Assembly (NCBI RefSeq): GCF_025370935.1
Contig: NC_133481.1
Span: 18,775,849-18,839,848 of the forward strand
DNA from: Choristoneura fumiferana
Lineage: Eukaryota; Arthropoda; Insecta; Lepidoptera; Tortricidae
DNA: 64,000 nt
Direction of reading: 5' to 3'
Positions 12,401 through 24,400 of this stretch are shown one piece after another. The number at the start of each line of letters is the position of its first letter. The stretch's first letter is position 1. Under the pieces are notes generated by a model. The model saw nothing but the letters and a program-made list of their open reading frames with translations, made no database searches and was not told where the DNA came from. Position numbers and translations under genes: made by a program.

Positions 12401-15400
12401 GTGACGCAAATGTTAGTTATCAAACGAACCTCACGATACTAGCACCAGCTCCTGTCACAGCAACAATCATTACATCAACATCCCTGCTAACTTCTCTAAA
12501 TAACTCGGACACTTGCAAAACAAAAAACGTTTTACACTTCTTTGACTCTCGCCTCTTGTCCCCAGATTGAAGAGAACAGCCGGGCTCTAGAGTACCTGGG
12601 AGGGTCGCGCTGCGCGTCCGTGATGTCGCAGGAGTCGGGCGCGGCGACGCCCACGCACCGCGCCGAGGAGCGCTGGAAGCAAGGCGCTAAGAAGACGCTG
12701 CTGCAGTGGGTCGCCAACGCACTGCCCAAGTGAGTAGATCAGGTGGCTCCAGAGTATCTAGTATTAGACGCAGTAAAGTGACTCTTACGCACCGCACGGA
12801 GGAGCGCTGGAAGCAGGGCGCCAAGAAAACGCTGCCGCAGTGGGTCGCAAACGCACTGCCCAAATGAGTAGTTCAGGTGGCTCCAAAGTATCTAGTATTA
12901 GAAGCAATAAGGCGACTCTTACGCATCGTGCCGAAAAACGGTGGAAGCGGGGTGCCAAGAAGAGGCTGCTGCAGTGGGTCGCCAACGCACTGCCTAAGTG
13001 AGAAGACGAAGTGACTTTATTTTTAGTATCTAGTAGTAGATAGAAGTAGTGAGGTGACGCCCAAGCACCGCACCGAGGAGCGCTGGAAGCAGGGCGCCAA
13101 GAAAACGCTGCTGCAGTGGGTCGTCAACGCACTGCCCAAGTGAGTAGAAGTCAAAGTCAAAGTCTTTGTTCAGTTTAGGCTGTAACAAGCACTTATGAAT
13201 TGCAAAAAACAAAACTACCATTGATTCAGAAGAAACCTCTGTCCAGAAAAACCCGGCAAGAATACAAAAAAAACAGATTCACAAAGTTTTTTAATGATAC
13301 ACACAAGTATTCGCTATTTGAAGTAAGGCATCCTATACAGCTTAGGGATCGCTAATGCGGATCGAAATTGTTTCCTAACATTTCTTTTTGTCCATGACGT
13401 AAGTAATTATGAATTGTATGATACTCCTTAGATATTGATATCTTCTTGACAATAATAGATTTGAACTTTGTGTTTCTTTGATCGGTAATGTTTAATTAAA
13501 AACGTCTGCGACGACTTTTTGGTTTGAGCCAGCCTGTAAGGTGGAACTTTATTTAAGCTTCCCCGTGTTCCAGTAGTCTTCGGCTCATATGCTCGAGATT
13601 GAAATTATTTTAGTCTTGGAGAAACCTTACGACACCTTGTAATTTTAAAAACCGATCCAATACATCAACGTCTTTTCCAGGGACTCAAACATCCAAGTCT
13701 CCGACTTCGGTCCGTCATGGCGTGACGGCGTAGCCTTCCTCGCCATCATCGATGCCATCAAAGCCAACCTGATCAATCTGGCTGAGATGAAGCGGAAGAC
13801 CAACAGACAGCGCTTGGAGCACGCCTTCGACGTCGCGGAGAGCGAGCTGGGCATCGCACGCCTGCTGGATGCCGAGGATGTGGATGTAGAGAAGCCGGAT
13901 GAAAGATCCATTATGACATACGTGGCACAGTTTTTGCACAAATATCCTGAACCTAAGGTAAGAGACAGCTCCGTCTGATGTAATTATATTCCTTACCTCC
14001 TTCTATTATAAAAAGTTACCTGGAAAAGATCGCTCTGAAGCGATATATGTATTATCTCTAATATATAACATTCTCGTGCCACAATGTTTGTGACCAAACT
14101 CCTCCGAAATGGCTTGACCGATTTTATGATTTTTTTTGTGTATATTCGGTAGGTTTGAGAATAGGACGTAAACGTAACCATTTTTCATACTTCTACGCGG
14201 ACGGAGTCGCGGGCAACAGCTAGTAAATGAATAAATGATAATGTTTGTTCAACAGACAACAGGACCGGATGCTGTAGCGGCAGTACAAGAGGAGTACGAA
14301 TCTCTTAGAATGTGGTTGACGGAACGCGTCACCATCATTCAAAGGCACTACGACACGCGAACTCTCTCGCGAAACTACGAAGACTACGTTCGCGCCGAAA
14401 ACGACAGGCTCGCCCGCGAACCTGTCTACCAGAAACTCGAAAAACTCATGTATACTCAGAGCCTTGTGGCCATAGCGCCCAAGTCCTGGCGCGAGCTCGT
14501 CTCTCTCTGGACGGAGCTCGAGAGGCTGCACAGGAGGTGGCTCTGGCTCTTGGACTCAGACTTACCCGGAGACTTCAGTATGGTAGGAGAATGGCTGGCC
14601 AGGGCCGAGTACCTTCTATACTTCGACGAAATACCTACCAACCTAGATGAAAGAACGGCAGCCATAATCAGCGAGAAACTCGAAGAGCACAGCTCGTTTT
14701 TCGCCAGCCTTCCGGAAGTCATCGACAGGTTTGAAGCAGCTCTGAGGTCTCCGGACGCCGCGCGCATCCCTGGTGAACGACTCCAAGAAATGAAAGAGCG
14801 ATTGGAAACAGTGAGTCGAAGAGCCCCACAGAGAAAGGCGAGGTTAAAGTATTTAGAGCACAAATGCTGCATAGTAGCTTTCACAGAACTGACCAAGGCC
14901 AAGCTGGCCACGTGGACCGGCAAGTACGGCCGCATTGATCACGTTCGTGCCTTATTAGATGATTACGATAATTTTGTGACCAAGAATAAGATTTTCCAAG
15001 AGTTTGACAGAGCGTACGTAGATATTAAAGAAGTAGCAGAGGAGTACAAGAGAGTGTGTCAAGTAGATAGGACTGAAGCTAGAGAGATTGATGCGTTTTT
15101 GAGAGAGGTATCGGAGTCGTGGAGGAGAGTCGCTTCGGAGGTGAGGTGTGCCCGGAGCGTGCTCGAAGAGGTGATAGCTCATTGGGAGAGGTGGAACACC
15201 TTGGCTGATGACTTCACTGCTTGGCTGGACAAGGCGCAGCACATGCTTCGCGTGTCAGAGGATGAAAGGCTGGAGTTCTTCCAAGACCTGACCGTGTGGA
15301 AGGAGAGACACCAGCTCTTGGGCGACGCCGCCGGCTTCCTGGCTGCGACGTCGTCTGAAGAGATAGCGTCCGAAGTCAAGCGCAAATACATTGAGATCAC

Positions 15401-18400
15401 TGAAAGATGGGAACGAGTTTGGGAAGAAGCTGAAAGGTGATTATTATTTTCTTTACTTATTGATTATATTAACATCTGCACGGGGGTTATAATGTAATTA
15501 TTATGCGTGAGTGTGCTTCGCGTCTCGTGAAAGCTCTTTTAAGAGAAGGCACTTCCCAAGAATTATATCGTGAAAGAATATGCTATTGCCTAGGAAAAAT
15601 GCTCAGGCTCAGCATGTGTGGTCCATCTTTCTTTCGCATTTATAATAATAATAAAAAATGATTTATTTCAGACCACGTATAGGATAGGGATACTTATTGC
15701 CCATAGCATTATTTATTAGTAACAAAATAATCTTAATAATATTGTATTTTGCCTAATCGTCCCTGTTGATGCAGATACGTCCGCGGCGGCGACGCGCTCC
15801 GGCACCGGCGCGAGCTGGCGTCGGGCGCGGCGGCGCTGGACGCGTGGCTGCGCGGCGCAGACGCACTGCTTGCGCGGGCGCCGCGCGCCGCCACCGCAGA
15901 CATACAGGCCTACATCGACCAGCTGCTGCAGCTCAATTCAGAGATCGAACATCACGAGGAACTGTTCAAGACTATCAGCAGGTTTGACTTTTTGTATGCA
16001 ACGATATCGGTATAATTTTGAAATATTTCAAACTCAAACTCAAACACAACATTTATTGACAAGAAAAACACACTACATCACAACAAAAACACAGTAAAAA
16101 CATAAATAGGAGAAGAGAGGAAAATAAGAGACATTGTGCTGTAGTGTGATGCTCTATTTGGCTTTGTTTCTAAGGGATAGTGGGGACTGGTGAATAATTT
16201 GAGTACCCTATGGTACTTTTTTGTATAAAAAAAAAACAATACTTAATAGTGAAATTCATAATAAACATTGAGGCTCGGTCGAGAACTAACGTACAAGTAA
16301 CACTACTAGTAAAATATTTTTAGGAATGTAATAGTGTTTATAAAAAATTTCATACCTACTAGGCACTAAAAAGAATTTAGATTTAAAAAACTAATTTAAT
16401 GACATGCAAAACTGCCTGACTGGCTTCATCCTCTCAAAGACAAAACCTTGATTTAAGACTAGAACTGATATAAATGTCCGACGATATTTATTCCACAGCT
16501 AAATTAAATGCACTCCCCACCCCCGCGCTCTCTTTTCATCGAACATTCCAACTCACCGCCCAAACCCTTCCAGAACGTTCCAGAACGCGATCGCAGAGCT
16601 ACCCCGCGACGAGGTGGAATCCAACATGGCCACCCTCAAGCAACAGAAGGAAGCGCTGGTGCGCGTGCGCGCCACCGTGCCCGTCAAGCTGCACCAGTAC
16701 CGCCAGCTGCTCGTGCAGCACGAGTCTCTGGAGGGGGGGCAGCGGGAGATCGGCCAGTGGCTGGATAAGGCTGATGAGGCGCTGAGGACCACTGTGGAGA
16801 CTAGACGGTGAGAGAGATCCTAAGGCGAAAACCTAGCTAATAGTATAGGGTGAAATAATGAGGGCTATCGCGAATGAATTCGCCGCTAGAGGCGCTAGTG
16901 TAGCGTGAGGTCTCCGAAATGTCAAATCTCATAGTTTTTGGGTGAGCTACGCGGGTTTATTATAATTAGAATAATTTTGTGAATATTTTGCATTACCTGA
17001 AATTAATTATGGCAATTATGCGTCACGGGGCAATGAATGTCTGTGTTTTGAGACAGTTTTGTCTTTCGGAAACTTTTGTCCTCCCTTTTTTTCCGAACAA
17101 AACGGGACTAAGCAACACTGTGGTTGCTGGATATTTTTATGGTACGGTTTTAAAGTGTATTAAATATGATTTTAATCTAAACTTTGTTTTAACGCCCGTA
17201 ATAACAGACTCTGAAAGCCACACTTAAAAACCTCACGCAACAGTGCGCCATCTAGTGAGACAAAAAACGATAGCCCTCATTGTGTGATGGCGGAACTAGT
17301 GGGGTAGCCGGGGTGACACACTTTCCCGGCCCGGATAATACCAATATGGAAATACCGACCCTGTATTTTGTGTACACGCCCATAGAAACTGACATGAGCT
17401 TCTATGGGCGTGGGCTAATACGGGGTCGGTATTCATGTCGGTATTATCCTACCTTGAACACAAAAAAGTTTGCGGAACACTGACCTAGTGGTTTGACATA
17501 TTTTTTATAAACGGGAGATCGTGGATTCGAACCCTGTCTTATGATTTCGGGACGGATCGAATGTGATACATTAACATTTTTGGCTACATTATCGCATTAG
17601 GCGTGTGTTCTATATGTTTCTATGCATATTCCTTATTATATTATTGGTGTGAATTGTCCAGTGACATTTGTTAGTTGACAATACATTTTTTTTTAACAAA
17701 ACCTTGTTCCAGCGAGGTGATAACGGAGCGCTACGAGTCGCACCGGTCGTTCTTCTCGCGCACGACCTACTACCGCTCCATGCTCGAGAGCAAGAACAAG
17801 GTGTTCCAGAACATAGTCAAGGCCGCCGACGCAGACCGCAGCGCCGACGTCACGGAACAAGTGCGGCTCATGCGGGACCTTAACGACAGGTCAGCCAGCT
17901 AGATACCCTACTAGTAATCATATTATCCAGCCTATATACTGTACTGCTGGGCATAGTTTCCTCTCAGATCAAGAGGGCTATTGCCATAGTTCCCACGCGG
18001 ATAGTGCACGTGGTTTCGAATGCACCAATGTTAATTTAATATGCCTCCTCTATCGCCTTGATTCTGAGAGGTCGTGGGTTCGAACCCCGCTCGCACCAAA
18101 ATTTTTTTTAAAACATGTGCGGAATTACATTTGAAATTTACCCTTCTTTATTTCTTGAAGGAAAACAGTTGGGAACCCAGCACAAACCTACTAGTAATAC
18201 TAACTACTAAATAAATAAACAAGGTACTGTAGAGGTTGCCTGGACGAGATCGCTCCGAAGCGAAAAGGCCGCCTATTGCTTACCTTCGAAAATCTTTATA
18301 TGCCTGTTTTCTGTACTGCTTACGTTGTGTTGGTGTTTAATATTTAAAGAGTCATTGCATTGTACAGTCACGAGCGTTAATTTGGGACCCACTTGAGATC

Positions 18401-21400
18401 GAATCTGTCATTTTGTGTGACAATTCAAAGGATTTTTTCACGAAATGGGTCCCAACTTAACGCTCGTGACCGTATTGTATTGTATTGTACTGTATAAAAA
18501 ATAAATGCTAAAGTTTATGAGTAGATGTGTGTTTGTGGGTGTATGTTTGTTGTTCTTTCACACTGAAATAGTGCGACGGATTCGAATACATTTGGTATGT
18601 AGATACTTTGGATATATTGCCACGGAGTACGGATATAATCTCGAAATTGCAACCACTGGGTTTAGACTAATTAGATTTGGCACGGTGTGCATTACAACGT
18701 TAATGATATCCACGATGTCTTTTTTGGGAATGCCCATGGGGCTTAGTAAATCCCGGAATTACAATTCAACTGGTTTTAAATGGTTGAATCATTGTGCAGC
18801 AAGTAAACACGAGTAAGAACATAATTTCGTGCAGGTTCGCCCATATATCCTCGGAAGCGACCCGCCGCGAGAGTGAACTGCAGCGGCTAGTCCGCGCCTG
18901 GGAAGACTTCGAGAGCAAGAAGCGAGCCGTCGAGGAGTGGGCGTCGAGGGCCGAAGCTCTGCTGGCCGACACGAGGGTCGACTCCAAGCAGGCTGTGGAC
19001 TTCCACAAGCGGTTCTTCCAAGGAGCTGATGAAAGGGCTGTGGCTGAGCTAGTGAGGTCCGGAAGGGAACTTATTGAGGTATGGATTTTAGCAGTGGGCT
19101 ACGAATAAAATAGTAAGTCAGGAAGCGTAACTCAGTACAAATTCCACACAAAAAGTGGCCATACCTTAAATCAAAACGATATGATTCAAATACGAATAAT
19201 TTTCGAGGTTGCAAATAGACGTGTGCTTGTTGATTGGTTAAAATTCAAAAACAAAGCAGGGATTGGTTCGCGCGCGTGGTGCAATGTCAGATAATGCGAA
19301 GAACACGGTTTTTTAGCCCCACCTACTAGGACACGGAAGGCCATTTTTCTAACACAGTTACAATTCCTGACTTAGGCAGTGCAGTGGGTGATGTGGGCTG
19401 AAATAATGTTAATTTGGCGGTCTACTCTAAAACCTAGTACACGTGGTGATTTTCTAGTTAATAAATTTAAATTAATTTTAAGATTGAATGACAATCTTAT
19501 CATAAGCATGAACGGAACGCCTAAAAATGTGATTCTTGTATGTACAATTTTAGTGAGCGAGTCGTCTCAATTTTAATAAATAGTGATGTGAATGAGCTTG
19601 TATGAGCAGGGAGCGATTATTGATAGCGACCGTGAGAACGCCATTTGATTAAGATTTTTTTGTTCACATAAAAGTAAATCTATAATTTCAACCAAGAAGT
19701 TTATTTGCGCGATAGAATTTCGCCGGAGAACTAGACCGACATAGCTCAAAGAATATGCAAGCTTATGTAAGTAGCGGGCGGGCCACATCGCTCCTAGGAC
19801 AAATAACCGGGAAAGTCCTCAAGTGGCGACCACGAATCGGAAGACGAAGCGTTGGCAGGCCTCCTACCAGGTGGACTGACGACATCGTGACCGTGAGAGT
19901 TGCGGAAAACCGGTGGACGCAAGTGGCAAGTTGTCGTCCATTGTGGCGTTCTGAGGGGAGGCCTTCGTTCAGCAGTGGACGTCCCCCACTCCCGGCTGAT
20001 CATGATGAAAAGTAGACCGAGTAAATCGCTCACGAGAACGCGGCTGTAATAAAATGAAATTAAATTAAAACAATTATTTGGGACATTAGGTATCCAAGTT
20101 ACAATTAATAAGCACACAGAACTAATATTGTTACTAAAAGAATAAATGCTCATTGGATCTCACACGAATGGTCATCCAATGAGTGAGAAGTGTAATACCA
20201 ATGTTATCTTACAGCTGGTCAGCGAGGCGGAGCGGCCGCAAGTGGTGGGCACAGTGGAGGCACTCCAACGGCGCTGGCGCGAGCTGCTTGCGCGCGCGCC
20301 GCCGCACCTGATGCGGCTCGAGTTCCGCTTGGACGAGGCTGTGTTCGCGCACTGCATCAAAGACATCGAAAAGGAGATCGTGTATGAGGAACAGGTGAGG
20401 GATGTGTGATCTGGTACAGTCACCAGCATTAATATCTGCCACAGCGGAGCATGCAAAAATATCTGACACGTCCTTCCGGCCCTAGAAATAGAGTCTTATC
20501 AGATATTTATGCCCGCTTGTTGTGTCAGATATTGGTGCTGGTGATTGTACACGACTAAAGTTTTCTTTTTGAACGAAAAAGATTTACGGATGCGTTGGTC
20601 GGGATTAGAATCTACATCTCGTCTCTCCAACAACCTCCCGAAAATCTTAATCGCATACCTACGCCAATAGTGGTGAGTGTTGCCATCTATCGCAACTGTC
20701 GATCAATCGGCACGAGTAACTAAATAATGAACTAGATAGATGTTTTAAAAAGGAAGAGCCTGCTAAAAAGGCACTGCGTAAGAGATTAAAATATGTAATG
20801 ACAATACAGGTACAGTCAACAAAAACTGCAGTTAGCGAAAAAAGCTTGTGTTCATTTTTTTTTAACACAAACTTATTTATAATGTATTTAAAACAACGAT
20901 TCAGGACCTCGTCCCTCCAGCGGTACCTGGACGACCAACCGGTCTATTAATCTATATCTACATTCATAATATTTTTTACAAAAACGTTATTCACAGGTGG
21001 CGTCGTCTTTAGATGATCCCGAGGTGGGCAAAATTATAAAACGGGTTATTGTGGGTTATGGTGTGAAGTGTTTTGTCAAAAAAACGGGATTTACTCTGCG
21101 TTTTTCTTCATTTTCGTTTTCTATGTGTTTCTTTACAATTTAATACGGTCTTTAAACTTCAAAAAGGGATGGAGAAATATATAAATAAAAGCTTGTAATA
21201 GCTTTTATTCATGGTAATATCACAATGCAAAACACACCAACCAACTCAAAATTTTATTAAACTGCAAAAGTTCAAAAAACCAAGACTACAAATACAAACA
21301 TCACCCCACAAAAAACAGCATTACATCAACATAAACCACGTTACAACATTTTTTTTTACAGTAATTGAACATGTGTTTAACAGTTATCTAATAAAAATGT

Positions 21401-24400
21401 TATATTGGGCATGTTTGAATCGTGTCTAAGTTTTTGCGGCAAGCCAATAGGTATATTCAACTACAAAGATATCCATACGGCCAAGGCATATTGTTCTTTT
21501 TTCTTTTATTTCTATTTTGTGTAGTTAAGGTATATTTTTATGTTGTAAATTACTAGATTTGTGTATTGTGAAAAAATTGTTTTAGTTGTCGAGTTCATTG
21601 TTGATGTATACTTTTAACTCTTCTAAATGGTTCCAACGGAAGACCAGCGTCGGCCGCAAGGTTGACATCATGCTGAGTTGGGAGCATTTCGTGTCAAAAT
21701 TTGTCTTTATTTCCTTTTTTCTTTTTCTTTAATTTGTAAAATGTCACGAATAAATATTTATCTTTCTTTCTTTCAAAGTTACAAAATTATGTATTTAATT
21801 AAGTCAATAGAGTCGTGTATACATATTTTTGTAACTTTGGGCGTATCGATCTCTTTGTGGTTGACTGTACGAGGTGGCACATAATATCATGCCGAAAATC
21901 TAGTCTTTTTTTCTCGTTTACACGTCAACTATGGAACACAACTGCTTAAGTTTTGTATCTATCGTCTGTTTCTGTTACTATTGTGTCTCGTCCTGTGTTT
22001 TATGCCCGCTCTACATATTGGACCAACGTACCTTGATTTTAGAGACGCTCGATATTTCGGCTCATATATATTCGGCATGCGCCATGATCACGAGACGACT
22101 GGAGAATTTGCGGGTATGCTGATATAAATGTCAGTCAGAAAAATAAAGCGGATGTAATATCGAGCTTCTCTAAAGTCAAGGTACGCGGAATAAAACCTGA
22201 ATTTAAATCATAAAAGAAGTCGGTTAATTAGTAAGACCGCGATAGTCTAAAAAATTGTGCAACTTGCATGAGACGCAGTTATGTAGAGTGAGATAAATGA
22301 TTCTTATTGATCGTGTAATCGCTTTCCCGAGGTTGGCCGAGGTTAGCCGATGTTGGGCCAACATGTCGAGCGTGCATTATTCTGACGGTTATGGGCCCAC
22401 TGCACAGGGATTCCGGATTTGTTTGTGGATTTTCTACCGGTACACTTTAAATGATGTACAGTCAAAGTAGTGCTAAAGGATTTAGCTACTTTTGAGCTCG
22501 AGCATTAAATATATTGTTGTCTCCTTCTACTAGCACTGATGTAAATGAAATGCTGAAGGTAAATGTTTGAAACTGTCACAATTTAAAGTGTACATGCGTT
22601 TTAATTTGTAATACATCTTGTTTTATTTTTTACATGCTTCTTTTCATACAACTGGTCAACCAACTACCTTTTTTGTTGTGATTCTGAGAATAATTATTTT
22701 AATTCTAAATAAAAAAAACATGTACTTTCTTCTTCAGGAAAACCTTGCACAATCAATTACTGTACTTTTTATAGACTGTCTGAACACAATGCCACATAAA
22801 GTTCGTATGGTAATAGTGAGCTATGACGTCACTTATTTGCCAACTCAGTTGACTAACTGTTTATTTGTTTCAAAGCGAAGAACAATGTAATTTCACTGCT
22901 GATTGAAAATTAATCTGGGTTTCAATGCTGTTTCACCAATTTTGTTAACTTCCTGTTATCATAGCATAGATCAGGGATGGGGAAACTGCGGCCCGCGGGC
23001 CATCTCCGGCCCGCGAAGGCTTGAAATCCTGTCCGCGACCATCAAACAAAAATCAAGAAAAGATTTAGTATTGTTACAAAATTTCATTCTCATTGGCAAT
23101 GGCCATAGTGTTTCAGAAAATATATATCAATATTTGTATTTCAGCAAATAACAATGCCAAAAATGCAACAACTTGGCCTGCCATATATTTCGTTAGTACT
23201 TATATAGTGGCACGCGAAGGAAAAAGTTTCCCCAACCCTGGCATAGATGATAGATATATTATGCCGTCTAATTTTATAACAAAAATGGGGGAGGCCTATG
23301 TCCAATAGTGGACGTCCTACCCCTTTCCGGCCGGCTCGATACAATCGTGCAACTATCCTGAGCGCGCGTGAATCATATTTTCACGAACAACAATTAATTG
23401 TCATTTTAGAAGAAAATTCGGAAAACAGTGTCTCGGCCGGAAAGGGCTACGGCTGATGATGATGAAATAGAAATGGCATCACAGATATCAGGAGCTTAAT
23501 TGATTGGTGAAACAGCTTAATCGCTAAATTCGTCGTTATTTTTAAAACAATAGATATTTTAAAACTAAATCTTATCCAGGCATACAACCAAAGCGACGAC
23601 GCCGACGGCATCCTCATCAGAAACGAAGAGTACTTCCGCAACCAAGGCAAGGTCATGCAAGTCGAGCATTGCCTCCAAAACCTGAAGAAGATAGCCACCA
23701 GCTACACCCAGCAGACCGAGGACACGTCACTTGAAGAAGCTTTGAGGAAATGCGAGCAGCAGTGGGAAAGCACCGTCCATAGAGTAGAACACTTCAGGCA
23801 GCAGCTGCAAAGGATCCCAGCTAAATGGGATGCCTACAGAGAGAAGTTCCGTGAGATGGAACGCTGGATGGACCATGTTGATAAAACTATGGACAGCATT
23901 GTCAGAGAGGTGGACTCTGCTGAGGCATTTGAAAGAGAGAAGACTATATTCCAGGTAAGTGGGTATGCTTAAATAAAATTGTGGTAGGTTACCGTGTGCA
24001 AGGTCTACCGCTATCCTATTCGGAAAGACTAAACAGAGAGAGTCTATGAAACAACTCGCATATGAGGAATTCTAGTGGGTTGCGGATGCTTGTTTGCCAC
24101 CGTATGTCATCATAAAACGGTTTCATATTCATCATGTCCATTTGCAACAATTTCTCATTCTTTCTCATTCTTGAAACTATATGTATAACTTGTCAGTAAA
24201 CGATGATGATGATAGTTACTTTGTTGATTTTAAAATGTTGTATCTTAAAGATTATATGATTTATTTCAAAATCTTTGTACACGCTGCTCATTTTAAATAG
24301 TTGAAGGAACTGATGGTAATTATTGACTTTGAAATATTAATGAATAAATTATTTTAGTTATGTTATGATCACTATTAAAACATTGAACATTCTCATTTAG

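Larger units (their letters stand above)
4746..12565. other. 7.8 kb intron between exons 3 and 4
   Basis: No recognisable coding exon. It carries most of the MITE and LINE copies listed between 6250 and 12389, including the three-level nested palindrome at 6598-7318. The stretch 4746-6250 is AT-rich with nothing I can identify. Confidence 0.7.

Noticed and set aside
12754..12997. Copies 2 and 3 of exon 4 as alternative exons
   Set aside because: Copy 2 has no donor (CCCAAATGAG). Copy 3 has no acceptor giving the correct phase and carries a change in the TLL motif.
14456..14935. 159-residue antisense open frame
   Set aside because: Lies entirely within exon 6 on the opposite strand. The plus frame encodes clear spectrin repeats; this is a shadow, as are the other antisense frames over 24401-48948.
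15766..15987. Arg/Ala-rich frames over 15766-16097
   Set aside because: Wrong frames of the GC-rich exon 7; the correct frame without a Met encodes spectrin-like helices.
18062..18100. tRNA gene suggested by a perfect B box and a CACCA end
   Set aside because: No matching A box at the right distance and no acceptor or D/anticodon stems; a tRNA-derived repeat fragment.
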